A DNA stretch of 64,000 bases from NCBI RefSeq assembly GCF_019097595.1, contig NC_080734.1, positions 18,330,892 to 18,394,891 on the forward strand. Reading direction: 5' to 3'. The position numbers and the translations under genes are program-made. This DNA comes from Hemibagrus wyckioides (lineage: Eukaryota; Chordata; Actinopteri; Siluriformes; Bagridae). The notes beneath the pieces are model-generated. The model did no database searches, had not been told where the DNA came from, and saw only the letters and a program-made list of their open reading frames with translations. Shown here piece after piece: positions 40,838 through 56,580 of this stretch; positions within the stretch are counted from its first letter, which is position 1, and every line of letters begins with the position of its first letter.

Positions 40838-41128
40838 TAAACTATACGGCCAAAGATATATGGGCACCTAACGATCACACCCACACTGTATGTGCTTGAT
40901 GAACATCCCATTAAATATTTGTTCCTCCTGTTTTAAAGCACTCCACTCGTCTGTGAAGGCTTTCCACTAGATGTTGGAGTGTGACTATGGAGATTAGTGA
41001 GATCAGATACTGATGATGTAGGAGTGACGAGGTCTGGGGTTCAGTTCATCCCGAAGGTGTTCGTTGGGGTTGAAACACATACAGGTGTGATCGTTAGGGG
41101 TCCAAATACCTTTTGCAATATAGTGTGA
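40838..41128. mobile_element. Tc1-like MITE with inverted ends
   Basis: The left end ACTATACGGCCAAAGATATA and the right end CTTTTGCAATATAGTG are inverted and similar, with CCTAACGATCAC near the left end and GTGATCGTTAGG near the right as perfect inverted complements. The centre keeps decayed 3' transposase DNA (GTTCATCCCGAAGGTGTTCG on +, i.e. the antisense of the region after the last catalytic Glu). Confidence 0.7.
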
Positions 41129-42437
41129 CATGTACAAAGGTGACATGGTGATTATTTTAATAAGGTGCAGCCGCACAGCTGTTGTGTTTCAACACAGAAG
41201 AAATCCTTATGTTGAATTACAACATAAGCATGGGAATGATTTATGATATTACTTTTTTGCCTTAATCTTGAGACACAGACAATAACAATGCATGCTGGAG
41301 TCACTGTGACGTGAATGGACTTTTATTTTGTTTGTGCTCACAAAATCATTAACTAGAGACCATGTATTAAGCATAAGATTCCCACAACCTGTTAATTCAT
41401 GGGTTCAAGGCAACACCTTCGATATCTTGTTACCACATCAAAATAATAATAATAATAAGGAGAAGAAGAAGAAGAATACATGGCCATGATGTACTTGATT
41501 GTAGCCTTAAAGAATTAACTTTATAATATAGAAATTAACGTCCTGTACTTAAGTAATATTCATGTCCTAAAACACACACTAAAAACAAAACAAAACACTG
41601 CAATCTTTCATGTTAAAGCCATTCTTTCTTAACCCCTAATTAGCACTCTTTCTTACACTCTTCCATGTATTGTGTTTTCATCTGTGCCAGGAGATGCTAA
41701 ATTAGCTTGTGAAGTAACAAGGGTGTGATTACAACACTCCATTTAACACGTTCAAACAAAACTGGCTTTAGATGAAAGTGTTTATTTGAAACTGTCAGCT
41801 TCCTCTCCTGCGTCGATGTTATCGGCCATACGGCATAATCCAAATCGCTTCATCTTGCATGGACATAACTTCCGTTTCTAGTTTTTTCTTCTTTTATGTT
41901 TGGAGAAACCGAATGAGGAAAATATTCACAGGCTACTTGCTTATGTTGCAAGATGTCCTGGTCCTCGAGATCACCTCCAGAAGTTGGAGTGGGTTTTCTA
42001 TCCATTCGGCAATCTTCTTGTCTAATCTTGTTGTTTTTCATTACGAAGGAAACATATTTTCTTTTTCAGAAACCTCAACATGAGCGAACGTTCATCAAAT
42101 GATCGAAACCCACTCCATGACTCACTGTGTCCTTGCTTTTACTATGACACATCATTGTCTGACTCCATGGCTTGTGCCAGAACATCATGAAGATGTTTGT
42201 TAAACCTGAAGAATAGCTCACAGTGTGTATGTGTGCAGGCTGCAGGTGCTGAGTGTGTGTTGAAAAGGACGGCATATCGTTCACGGGTTTGTTTTGTTTT
42301 GCGGTGCTGTAGTAGGTCTGTGCGCAGTTCCCATCTGTTTTACTGTTTGGTCTGCTCCGGCGTTTTTTTGGGGTTTTTTTTGGCATGTACTGACTTGCCT
42401 CAGTGTCTGAGCAGGGGGAGGGGGATGGGGGGATGTC

Positions 42438-42468
<31 letters not shown>

Positions 42469-45400
42469 TGGGAATGTCCACTGCCATTTTGTAGATAGTC
42501 AATCCCCCCCAAGACACCGCAAACTCAATTGCGAGTATAATCATTCCCCAGACGGATTGTCATGCGGCTATCAGCTCTCTGGCTACGTGAGCACAATTAC
42601 TGCCCGACATTTAACCGCCATTAACAGCAATCACTCAACTGAGGCTGAAATATGCCTTGATGCCTGGTCATAATACCTCTCTGTGTGTCACCTGTGTGCC
42701 ACTCGGGCTCACATGTGGTCAGTTTATGTCAGACTTTATTAGCTTTTTCTTTTAGTCATTCTAAGTGCTTTTCTGTAGTTGTGGTTCGAGGTGTTTAATC
42801 TCACTGTGGTCAAGTGCTTCAGACTCTTTTGTTTTTGAAAGTGTGATAGTGATAGCTTCTTACCAAATCTAGTGTTAGGGGGAATTGTGGCACTGTTTTA
42901 TCTGGTGATAAATTTCACTCACTGGTCTTAAATAACCACATACTTTACCCGTCTCCTTTTCTCTTTCCCACTTTCTATCTCGTGTCTTTCACCTGCGCTC
43001 ATGCGTTGGCATGTGCAGGTATTTTGGCAGCGGGCCCTGTGTGATTAGGAGCTGGTATGTATATTTGATAACAGGCATGCTGACAGGTGGCTTTTGGTGA
43101 AATTTAAAATTAATGGGGCTGATTTGCCAGCCTCACGCCATTAAAACACACACACACACACACACACAACACACACACACAACACACACACGCAGCATTA
43201 TACAAGCTACATACCTCTGCTCACCACATCAGAGACCTTTCTGTTGTCCCCAAAACACAACTATGTTCTAGGAACTCATAATGGAAAAAAATATTAAACA
43301 CAACAAATAAAGACACATTCCGGCTGTTGATCCTCACCTGAATTCCATAGTTATTTTATGTATTAATTTATGTTTATCCCTATCCATTCTAGCGGTAACA
43401 GTAGGTCCTGGATGTTTGCCATGGATGTGTCAGCACAATAGGATAGTGATGAGAGTCTGAGGCTTGGATGATACAGGACAGGACTAGAGAGCATGTAAAA
43501 AGTAAAGAAAATGAAGTATGCTGAATACAAACAGTTAAAAAAAAAAGGAATTGGTGCAATAGCAGGAATATGAATTATGGTTTTAATATCATTTTATTAG
43601 GAGAGAAAAGATCCAGCATTGAAGAATCCCAGATTTGTTCAAGAGGGTATTTTTTATTATCATAACCAACGGATCCAAGGAATCTGAGAGTGATACAAGA
43701 TCTGCAGAATAAGGTGTCCAATAACTTACCAGAAACCCGAAAGGGTTGTTTATGAGATAAAAAAAATAACAACAAGGGTCTAGAGTAAGAGCGAGTTTCC
43801 AGGAGAGATGTATAGAATGGTCACAAAGTGATGTATAGTGAGGTCAATATTGAGTGAAAAGTGGTCACATATTTAGCAGTGCTTATTAATATGTAATAAG
43901 ACATGATAAAGCTACAGAACTGTGTAGAATAGATGCGTGCAAAAATAATTAAATGATAAAGGTCATAAAATGTTAGAAAAAGAGAAAACAAGCTTTTAAA
44001 ACTGCATCACATCTCCTCAGTTGTGTAGCTGTTGTGAGGTTTATTCGGCTACGAGCTTGTTCCAGGCTTCATACTTCTTTTTCATTTGCAGACTTTGGCT
44101 CGCTGTTACTTCTATTTTTAAGCTATTTTCACAGCTCTGCTGAACTCATCATATCTCTTTTCTTCAGTGGAGAAAAGATGTCTTTATTCAGAAACTCTAA
44201 TGCCTGGAAATCACTTTTCTTGTCAAATATATTACACAGAAGCTTTACAAGAATTTTGTACAATAGTACATATTCTCCCTATCTGAATCAATGCCAGCGT
44301 GTAGCTTTATTACAAAACCCACGTCGTTCTAAAGTCTACCAAACCTGACCTGGATTCAGTAGCTGAACCCTGCGTGAGAGCCGACGTCCAGTGCTGAAAC
44401 TTTTACCAGTTCAGTGCTAGATCTATCAGCTCAGGAGATGTGATTTTAGCAGCCACACTTAGATTGTCTCCAGGCTTCGGCGGCGTGTCAGAGAGCGAGG
44501 CGAGGCGCGAGGTAATAGATGTTTAACATCTCGTTGAGGAGGCATCACATCAGACTGTTTTGCATTCACACCCAAGCCAGGTGTGAAACGGACTCGCTCG
44601 GATCTTTAAGCCTGAGCGTATTCTGCTTGTATTCAGCCTGAGCTGTTCTTTATGTTTCCAGATCGAGAGTTATACATTCAGGCGGAAGAAGAGATTAGGT
44701 GTGGAAAATGGCACAATGTACCAGGAAGCTTTCATTGCATTTGTCCGAACTCGATACGACATGTTGTGTTCCGGACTAGGCCATTGTGTATAATAGAGAG
44801 ATGGAACAGAACATCTAATTTGATTGTAATGAGGAGAGACTCTTCAAATCTCCTCTTCTGCTGTAGTAGCGTGCTTTATCCCAAGGTCAGGCTGCAAAGA
44901 TAACGGGTTCAAAATGGGGTTCTTTTTTACCGCTTATGAATTACTGAACGTGACTGAATGAGAGTGGGTTTAGTTATATTTGAAAAAGCCTACATCAGTG
45001 TGTGTGTGTGTGTGTGTGTGTGTGTTGCAAGTCACAGTTTGTGTTGCAAGTTACAATGTGTGTGTATGTCTGTGGAAAGTTGCAATATGCATGTGTGTGT
45101 GTGTGTGTGTGTGTGTATTAGACACTTTCTGGCTGGGTGGAACTGAGAATCCACGTCAAGCCAGGAGAAGCTGCTGGGTTCTAACTGGGGAGGTGTCACT
45201 CACACGGCTAACAAAGGAACCAGAGGGAGCCTGTGACCAGTGGGGTAATAGAACAAACACACACTGGAGGAAAGGGGGTGGGGTAAAACCTAAACTGGGG
45301 GAGGAGAAGCAGGTATCAGAGATAACGTTTGGAATGTAACTGGGGAATAAAAGAGAGATATTAGAAGATTACTGAATGAGAAGTGGAGTTTTCTTTATCC

Positions 45401-46068
45401 ACTGGCTGAGGCTCTAATATCTGAGTCACAAAATCCTCAATCGGTGAATCAAAGCTGCTTCAAAAAGCAGATAATGAAGTACGGGAGTTTGTGTGCAGGG
45501 ATGTGTTCTGTGTCCTTCAGACTCCCTCATCAGTCTCCTGAAGGGTTTTTCTTCTTAATTTATTTTCTCTCCATTTTTACTCCACATCTGCGCTATGTGC
45601 TGCCTCAAGCGGGTACCACTGACATCTTATATAACAATACCAGCAAGACTATTACTGGGAATCTGTTGTACATTGTATTGAGTGTGTGTGTGTGTTATTG
45701 GGGGGACAGAGACAGGGATTGCTCAGTTTATATTTCAAAAGCCAGCACATCAGTGTCTACACTGGTTTCTTAGAAGTGTTATTGTGTGTGAGTGTGTGAT
45801 TGAACTAACTGGAAACACCGATTGATCTTTATCTAAAGGAGCGATTTTGCCCGTTCCTGCGAAAGATATGAGACCAAAGCCATTCTGATGAAATGATCAA
45901 GGCAACTGTTATTTCCAAAGATCAGTACAAGTGAAATGTTAAATATAGTTATAAAGCATATCCCGGCTGCTTTGTAAAGGAAATGCCTTTTATGTTTACA
46001 ACAAACAATTTGTAAATTCCTTAAAAGTGTTTCATGTGCTAATTATGGATCACCTAAACTCAGTATAA
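41129..46068. other. Long noncoding stretch with scattered microsatellites
   Basis: (AAT)/(GAA) runs lie at about 41443-41475, (GT)n at about 42440-42469, (CA)n at about 43147-43191, and (GT)n at about 45000-45025 and 45087-45117. Open frames up to 158 codons (42197-42673) lack domains, splice context and codon bias. I recognise no exon or transposon in these 4.9 kb. Confidence 0.45.
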
Positions 46069-46575
<507 letters not shown>

Positions 46576-47069
46576 CAGTAATTAGTTCTGTTAGAAGTTG
46601 TATTTACTCATTATTGTGTTTCAAAATAATTAAGCAAATTCAAGTACTTCCAATATCCACTTCTTATCCACTCAGGTCTATGAATCCATCTCACATTTAA
46701 AATTAGCGTCCAGATTTGTTACTGAGGTCCAGCCTCAACAACTCAAATTACAATGGTTATTTTTTTTTAACCTTCAGGTCAAGGAGCCGGTGCAATCAAG
46801 CTGATGTCTGATGTTTTGCATTTATTAATGCTGGTGGAGAAACGGCACCTGTAATGCTCTCTGTACATCTCCTCACTCCACACATATAGAAACATGATCC
46901 CTTATCCTGCTCCCGGTCAGTATTCGAAGTCAAAATGCCTCCAAGAATGCTTAACACAACAAAACGCTCATTTTCCTTTGAATATTCATGATCAGCACAG
47001 GTTCTTGTGTATATATAAGTTTGAGCGCACACTAGTGAGTATTGAGATATTATCTATATTTAAATATAT
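46576..47069. other. Noncoding stretch, nothing recognised
   Basis: Ordinary AT-rich sequence without supported features. Confidence 0.4.
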
Positions 47070-47084
47070 ATAGGAATCAGAGTG

Positions 47085-47433
47085 GGCGGCATGGTGGCTT
47101 AGTGGTTAGCATGTTCGCCTCACACCTCCAGGGTCCTGGGTTTGAGTCGAGTTTGCATGTTCTCCCCATGCTTGGTGGGTTTACTCCGGGTGCTCCAGTT
47201 TCCTCCCACAGTTCAAAGACATGCTTCTAGGCTAATTGGAGTCTCTAAATTGCCCGTAGTGTGTGATTGCATGAGTGAATGAGAGTGTGTGTGCCCTGCG
47301 ATGGGTTGGCACTCCGTCCAGGCAAGGCCAGGCTGCCTTGATACCCGATGACGCCTGAGATAGGCACAAGCTCCCCATGACCCGAGTATAGATCGGATAA
47401 GCGGTACAGACGATGAAATGAAATGAAATGAAA
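47085..47433 (+). mobile_element. V-SINE (DANA-like), complete with target duplication
   Basis: The tRNA-like head is GGCGGCATGGTGGCTTAGTG with B box GGTCCTGGGTTTGAGTC. The V-SINE core is GAGTTTGCATGTTCTCCCCA and GTGCTCCAGTTTCCTCCCAC. The 3' part reads GATGGGTTGGCACTCCGTCC, with a (GAAAT)n tail. It is flanked by 15-bp repeats, ATAGGAATCAGAGTG at 47070-47084 and ATAGGAATCTGGGTG at 47434-47448, which differ at two positions and mark the target duplication. Confidence 0.9.
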
Positions 47434-47448
47434 ATAGGAATCTGGGTG

Positions 47449-48344
47449 TATTTGACTCTTTCTGAGTTTGAGTAAACAACATACAGTATATTCTAGACTC
47501 AAACTCAAATATAGTCATAGTCACAATATCCCATATTTGTCTAAACGGGGTTTCAGTGTATAAGTAAATATTATATAAGTATAAAAAACCTGAGCAGATA
47601 TATAATACTATATGAGTTTATTTGAATTTGAAGATTTTTGACTATATTTGAGTCACGTTATACAGTACAGGACCATATTTGAGTCATGTGACATATATGT
47701 CTATTTATTCAGACTCAAATATAGGCTTTTGTGTCTGATTATATTAACATTCATATGAGTAGATTTGAATATATTCGACTGCGTGATATATTTAAGTACA
47801 TTTTACTTGAGTTGAAGTATATTATGTGAGTACTGAAGAGTTTACACTATAACTATTTATGATTAGATCTGATTTTTAGTGTAGACAATGCAATGGGGTC
47901 TGGTTGTACACTTAAGAGAGGGCTAGAACTGCTTTCAACAGAGATCTATGTGGACACACACACACACACAAAAATTGTCCTGTTTGCACACATATGTCAC
48001 TTTACATTACACTTTAAACTTTATATCGATCCTGTTTACATGTTAACTTTAATATTTGCACTCACTGTCAACACTATTCTTTTGCACAGAGTCCCTCTCC
48101 ATGTTGTTTGTCTGCACTGTCTTGTCTTGTCATCCTGTGCACTTCTGCTGTATGTCTAGTTTTCTTGCACCTTAAGTATGGTTTAGTTTTATCTCTATGT
48201 TTAGTTCTATGTTTGTCTGCGTCACCGTACTTTGTCTTTGTTATGTGTAGCACCTTTGGTCTAGGAGAAACGTTGACCTTGACCTTAGAAACAATTTCCA
48301 AGGTATTCGATATTCTATGGAACACAGTGAAGTGGAGAAAATAA
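47449..48344. other. AT-rich noncoding stretch with a recurring TATTTGAGTC motif
   Basis: Between 47.45 and 47.86 kb, TATTTGAGTC or its complement GACTCAAATA, and near variants, recur several times in both orientations. A short (CA)n lies at about 47953-47970. No exon is recognised. Confidence 0.4.
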
Positions 48345-49160
48345 GGCACAAAAGTGATTTTACCTAGAACAGGATGTCCCTCTACAATTGATGAGAAGAC
48401 AATGAGAAAGCTGGTCATGGAGGCTGCGACAGAAGCATTAAAAGAGCAAGTACTAGCTGCTCCCTTCATGAGACAGCTATCTCCTGTGTTCACCATCTGT
48501 CTGGGCCAGGGTGGCAAGACGCAAGCCTTTTTCTAACAAAATAAATCCAAGACTTTGCAAAAGCAAAGATCAAATCTCCCAAAAAATCATGTGGAAAAAA
48601 TGTTTCATGACCAATGTTGAACATTTTGGCCTCACATCAGCAAAAGACACCATACCTCTTGGTGAAGCATGATGGTGGCAGCATCATGCTTTTGGGCTCC
48701 TTATTTCAGCTGGAACTGGGGATTTAGTGACAGTGGAGGGACTCATGAATATCTCCAAGTCCATTTTGGCACAGAACCTTCTGGCATCTTTCAGCATGAA
48801 AGTGAGCTGAAGCAGGCTGGAGATGCCCTCGCAATCTGACAGATCTGCAACGTTTTTGGCCAGGAAGAGTGGAGAAATATTTCCAAGTCGAGATCTTCCC
48901 TGATAGACTTTTATCTAGACAGATCGAGTGCTGTAATAAACTCAAAAGGTGTTTTAAAAATGAATATTAGTTCAACGGGGTGTGTACACTCATGCAGTTA
49001 CATTACTCTTAGTTTTTCTCTGAAATGTTTTAGGTTGGATTTCACTGGCACATTGTTCACATTGTACAGGAATTATCAGTTGCTAAAAGGAGGAAATGTC
49101 CTGATATGATTTCGCAAAAATTTTTTAACAGGGGTGTATAGACTTTTTCTACCCATTGTA
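48345..49160 (+). mobile_element. Decayed Tc1-like element (transposase relic and 3' end)
   Basis: Pieces of a fish Tc1-type transposase gene appear in order on +: GAGAAAGCTGGTCATGGAGG, GGGTGGCAAGACGCAAGCCT, GTGAAGCATGATGGTGGCAG CATCATGCTT and GGAGATGCCCTCGCAATCTG. The end is ACAGGGGTGTATAGACTTTT of the 3' terminal repeat. Several inner segments are deleted, including the middle and last catalytic regions, so it cannot encode an enzyme. Confidence 0.8.
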
Positions 49161-49168
49161 TGACAACA

Positions 49169-49470
49169 GGGCAGCATGGTGGTTCAGTGGTTCACACTGT
49201 TGCCTCACAGCAAGAAGGTCCTGGGTTTGAATCCCGGGGCCTTTCTGTGTGGAGTTTGCACGTTCGCATGGGTGGGTTTACTCTGGTTTCATCCCACAGT
49301 CCAAAAACATGTACATTAGGTAATTCTAAATTGCCCGTCAGTGTGTGGTTGTCTGTCTTTTGCCCCCTGGCCCACTGCCTTTCACCCAATTTGTGCTGGG
49401 ATTCCTAATTAGGAATAAAGTGGGTATAGAAAATATGACCCTAATTAGGAATAAAGTGGGTATACAAAAT
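49169..49470 (+). mobile_element. V-SINE copy with duplicated 3' end
   Basis: The head is GGCAGCATGGTGGTTCAGTG with B box GGTCCTGGGTTTGAATCCC, followed by the core GTGTGGAGTTTGCACGTTCG. The 3' motif ATTAGGAATAAAGTGGGTAT occurs twice in tandem (from about 49409 and 49443). It inserted about 10 bp past the end of the Tc1 relic and runs into a (TA)n array. Confidence 0.85.
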
Positions 49471-49476
49471 GGATGG

Positions 49477-51571
<2,095 letters not shown>

Positions 51572-51875
51572 GGGGCAGCACGGTGGCTTAGTGGTTAGCA
51601 CTGTTGCCTCACAGCAAGAAGGTCCTGGGTTCGAACAGGCAGGGGATTTTGCATGTTCTCCCTGTGCCTGTGTGGGTTTACTCCGGGTACTCTGGTTTCC
51701 TCCCATAGTCCAAAAACCATGAGTGTGTGGTTGTGTGGCCCTGTGATGGACTGGTGACCTGTCCAGGGTGTACCCCTCCCTTTCGGCCCAGTGTGTACTG
51801 GGATAGGTGTCAGCAGATCCCTGTGAGCCTAATTAGGAATAAAGCGGGTATAGAAAAGGGATGGATGGATGGATA
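51572..51875 (+). mobile_element. V-SINE copy
   Basis: The head is GGGGCAGCACGGTGGCTTAG with B box GGTCCTGGGTTCGAAC. The core is TTGCATGTTCTCCCTGTGCC and GGTACTCTGGTTTCCTCCCA, then TGATGGACTGGTGACCTGTC and the end ATTAGGAATAAAGCGGGTAT with a GGAT tail. GAAAATG at 51566-51572 and 51876-51882 may be the target duplication. Confidence 0.9.
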
Positions 51876-51882
51876 GAAAATG

Positions 51883-52570
51883 TGTGTGAACTTTAGAGAC
51901 ACAGAGTCACTTGAAAGGTTTACTGTGGTGAGAAATAAACACTACCTGAGATCGAGGAGATTCTCAAATGAACACTCACATTAATAGTAATATTAACACC
52001 TTATTTTATGTTAACAAATTTATATTTAATTCCAGTTTTTTTGTGATTATACTTAGCAGTTGAAAAGACTGATTAGATGTGATATTCATGGTTTTGTGTA
52101 GGTATTTTTCAAGTCTAAGAGCCACATAATATTTGTTTTTGTTGGCACAGTCGTTACCATAGTGACACATGCTATGACGCTACACAGTACTTGACGCAAA
52201 AACACTCGTTAACTGTCAACGCACACAGTTTTACTACATAGAAAGCAGTTTGTCTGCCATAAATATAGTACAGCAGATGAGGGAGTAAATTCCAACGCAT
52301 ATATTAACCATTCTTTCCCTTTCATTTTGTTAATTGCAGGGAGCATCCCACCCAGCCCTGTGTGTGTGTGTGTGTGTGCGTGTGTGTGTGTGTGTGCGTG
52401 TGTGTGTGTGTGTGTTCAGCTCTCTGCACTCCCCTCTGTGCCCATGTTGTTGTTTGTTTTTTTGCATCATTGGTGTCCCGTGCAAATAAATGTCACGACA
52501 TTTGTCTTAACATCTACACGTCAAGAGTCCACTTTATGTCACGCTTTAAGTTTTCATTTGTACTTTGATG

Positions 52571-52614
<44 letters not shown>

Positions 52615-52867
52615 AAACAGCAAGCCATTTTATTCACAAGAATATTAACAGTTGTAGGTGGTGGAAACTATACCGTCATTTAGATGAACTATATAGCATC
52701 AACTGTCAGGTTTAAAGCTGCCATACGCATTCTGGGAGAGTTTTGATATCCTAGGTTCCAATCTTTAGGATCTGCACTATTGTTCAAACAAATCAATTTT
52801 ACCAGTGAATTATAGTTTATGTTTTAAATAATTATTCAAATATTATTATTAGCAGCAGTAGTATGTA
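51883..52867. other. Noncoding stretch with GT and TA microsatellites
   Basis: (GT)n with CG steps lies at about 52360-52415 and (TA)n at about 52573-52611. Nothing else was recognised. Confidence 0.5.
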
Positions 52868-53267
52868 CACCGATCAGCCATAACATTATGACCACCTGCC
52901 TAATATTGTGTTGGTCCCCCTTTTGCTGCCAAAACAGCCCTGACCCGTCAAGGCATGGATGACCCCGTCGCCGATTCACCACTGTTCCTTCCTTGGACCA
53001 CTTTTGATAGATACTGACCACTGCAGACCGGGAACTCCCCACAAGAGCTGCAGTTTTGGAGATGCTCTGATCCAGTGGTCTAGCCATCACAATTTGGTCC
53101 TTCGTCAAACTCGCTCAAATCCTTACTCTTGTCCATTTTTCCTGCTTCTAACATCAACTTTGAGGACAAAATGTTCACTTGCTGCCTAATATATCCCACC
53201 CACTAACAGGTGCCATGATCTGATTCACTTCACCTCTCACTGCTCATAATGTTATGCCTGATCAGTG
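52868..53267 (-). mobile_element. Tc1-like nonautonomous element with both ends
   Basis: The left end CACCGATCAGCCATAACATT and the right end AATGTTATGCCTGATCAGTG are inverted, and TA precedes the left end. Read on -, it keeps the start of a transposase ([21 protein letters not shown]) and then jumps to [16 protein letters not shown], so most of the gene is deleted. This is the same family as 18518-18900, with a different left breakpoint of the deletion. Confidence 0.85.
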
Positions 53268-54719
53268 TGTATATAAATAATCAAGCTACGACATTGATAA
53301 ACAGAGTTTAATAGTATTAAAGTGCTGAGAAACTAAAAAAGTAATTGTTCTTTGTTCAGACAGACCTGTATATTTAAAACTATATTTCTGGACTTTTTAA
53401 TGTTCTTCCCAATTCCTCATATGTTTCCTCTGGCTTTCCTCCTCTAGGTTGCAAAAACAACCTGGTAAGTGGAAGTTAAAATTCCCTCTTAGTGTGAATG
53501 AGTGTGTGTCTTCATGTGTACAAGTTGTCCTGCGTAGTACTGGTGTCGAATCAGGGTGAATTAATCCACAGTGGTTCTGGGGGAGACTCCAGATCTACCC
53601 TCCATAGTGACCTTTAATGTGTGAAAAAAAATCAAACAAGGATTAGAGGTAGTGTTACAATTTGTCTTTGCTTTGCACATGTTTCTGTAACAAGACTCCT
53701 AAAAGGACCAGATCCAAAATTCCTACCGAGAATCCAGCTGGTCTAAATGGAACTCAACAGACGGATAAACATTACAAGAAGTCCTGAAAGCAATCTGTCT
53801 CAGTTTTCGAAGCAGACATGGCTCAATGGAAATCAGTGAGTCAGGATCTGAGGCTGCAGAGTCAGAGACTAAAGTCCTCAAACAGAGCCCTCATTATAGT
53901 CTAATGATTAGTCACATGCCCTGATGATGCCCATTGGGCAAGATCGAGAACACCATTTCTAACTTGCACTTGTGAGATTCTTCCCAGCTGGTGATAGCAC
54001 CTAGCACCTGAAAGGTTTTTGAGAGTTTTAAAGGAGGACTTCATCAACAGGCAGCTCAAGTGCACCAACTGAAAGGACTGAGCATGATCAGGCTGGACCT
54101 CATGTCTTGTATTAATGCCAATATATCTACATTCACACCACCCAGTAACCTAATACTGATACACTGATGATGCTCTACTGAGAACTTACAGTAATGTGAC
54201 ATTATATTAGTTGTTGTACAGCTAGCATTGGAACAATTACCCCAATCTGCAGAAGCTGATGCCTCTATGAGGGAGCTGATTGACACATTACTATTGGCAG
54301 GATATGGAGTGACGCTTCACCAACCTTGTTTACATATGGTACCAGGTGTGTTTTGAATAATCTGCAATAATCTTCCAGGCATGTGCAATCAACCATGGTT
54401 AGTTTCTGGACCTGCTGCCAAAGAAGTCAGGAAGAGGAGACTGCTGGTTTCAGAATATTTATATTAACCATTTTCCTCACACAAGCAGGAAGTGTCACAC
54501 CATAACATACTGTTTATCGCAACAGCAAGTGACTGAGCGCCCCCTGTCCATCTTGTGTGGTAGGTCCTAAACAGCACCCTTACATCTAAAGGAGCACATT
54601 TATGGCTGACTACACCTGAAAGCATTCCTCTTCGGGCAGTAATTTTATCACATCAGACGTTATTTCCAGGATACAAAAGCAAGTTCTGCTGCTTCAAGGT
54701 CCCTCAACAAACTCTGCAA
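53268..54719. other. Noncoding stretch, nothing firm recognised
   Basis: Ordinary sequence without open frames of note. Part of it may belong to the retroelement relic that follows, but I see no motif. Confidence 0.35.
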
Positions 54720-55270
54720 TTCCACCCAAAAATTTCCTTTTCACCTGGACAGAGGTGTGATTGAGATGGTACAACCCATGGTTCACAACAAAGGGTTCTA
54801 CTGAACATACTTCTGTCCAATTCAAGATTGAGCATCCTAAAAATCCTTTCAGTTCTGTATGCTAAACCATGAAGGTTTTCATTTTCCTATCTCCCAAAAA
54901 GCAGATGCTTTTAAAGATTTGCAAGGACAAACATAACTCAGTCTAACCTTAATCCCTTCTCAAGCATCAAGGGTGTTTCTGAGGGGTTATGAAAGCTGCC
55001 TGGTTTCCCTGATAGCCAGGCACATGCTGACATACTGTCATAATTCGACTACAGGCTTTTATTTCCTTCACCAAGGAGGACATTCAGGACACATCCACCC
55101 TCTTCCTAAGCACTGCAGCATTCTGGAACATTCTCACTGGGAACTCAGTGAAAAGCTCCTTAACATGGAAACAGTCCTCACAATTCCACAAACTAGATTC
55201 ACTGAGAAAGCTAGGCACCCTGTCAACACGTGGCGGGCAGACATTATTTTGCTTGCCAATCAGATTCAGC
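54720..55270 (+). pseudogene. Possible decayed retroelement pol fragment (DIRS-like?)
   Basis: Reading + with stops and frame changes, GVIEMV followed by GFY and YF (about 54757-54812) resembles the entry to the reverse transcriptase of DIRS-type retrotransposons. SQASRVFLRGYESCLVSL (about 54955-55014) resembles the LAPRVF region, and FLHQGGHSG (about 55069-55095) the HQGG region of their RNase H. The catalytic core between them is not visible. The family call is an inference from weak similarity and could be wrong. Confidence 0.25.
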
Positions 55271-56534
55271 CAGACTGCTATGTGTGGTACTGGCTCCTGT
55301 TGAGGATGATAAGAATGTTGACGACAGCCGCAGTGGTAATCTCTTTGGGCTTGATGGAGCTATAAGCTTTGTAGAAATAGGTTATCTGCTCACAGCTAGA
55401 CCCCGAATGCCCGGAACAGAGTCATGTGAGTGAGAAGGGCACAGGCTTTTGAATGCTGGAGGTTCAATACTGTTTCTATAAACGTGTTGGCTTTAGAAAT
55501 CAGCTCCCAATCCTCCCTTACTAGCTGGTGGCCCACCCTTAACAGACTATGCAAGATACACAATTGAAATGCCTTTGTGAAAGCTGTCTGCCTGATAGTG
55601 ATCTCATCAGCAAAAACGAGAGGGAGAGCTGTTCTGGTGATAAGCTCACTTGCATGCTTTGGCCTCTAGGGTGACTTTTTTGAGAAGGTCATATTACCTA
55701 ATTTTGCAAAAAAAAAAATTGAATGACCTTGCAGTGTTATGCATGGCTGTATGATAGTGGTATTTATCTCAAAGTAGTGACTAGTGAGTGGTAACTAGTG
55801 TTTTTTGTTGTTGTTGTTGTTGTTTTTGACACAGCTTCAGGGTGAGATTGTTGGGTAGTAGTTTGCTATCAGTCGTTTCAGGCTGTCATTTTTGCAAGTT
55901 AGAGTGATCCTAATAGCATGATTTTAATTGGCTCGAGGGCTGAGAATTTGTGCCTCTCAAACAACTGCTTGGCTAAATAAACTACAAAAACTACTAGCAT
56001 AAATGGACAAGAGACAAAATAAGGATGATGTGGAGACAGTAACCCAAATGAGCAACCGGGGATATCAGCCAGGATACCACTCTTAGGAGGGGCATGGAAG
56101 ACAGTACAAGTCAATTAACGTAATGGCAAAATAATTAACTTTGAAGGTATGAATTAGGAAAAGTATGAAAAAATGAAGAAATGAAATTAAAAACCTTCCT
56201 ATTGTTGTGAGTTTATATTATAGAAGTAAATGTGAACCGTGCAGCTTTCACAGCTCTGACAGTGATTTTGTACTGCAGGATGGTTGTGTACTGATATAAA
56301 TATTAAATTTGCTTTTTTAGCAATTATGTTAGCTTTTTGTCGTTAACAAATAGGGTCTTTATGTATCTGTCTTGTTTTGCCAATCCTTAAAAGCGTAATA
56401 TGAGTCAATATTTAGATACTTTGTGTAATCATTTTCATGAAGTGCTGGAGATTTGCTCCGCTGTGAGCCATGCATTAGCTTAATGAGACCATGAGAATTG
56501 CTGGACGAGAAATAGCCGGGGATGCAAGGGATAT

Positions 56535-56580
<46 letters not shown>

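Noticed and set aside
42197..42673. A 158-codon frame near a GT repeat
   Set aside because: The sequence is repeat-influenced (Cys/Val runs), has no domain and is not conserved with anything I recognise.
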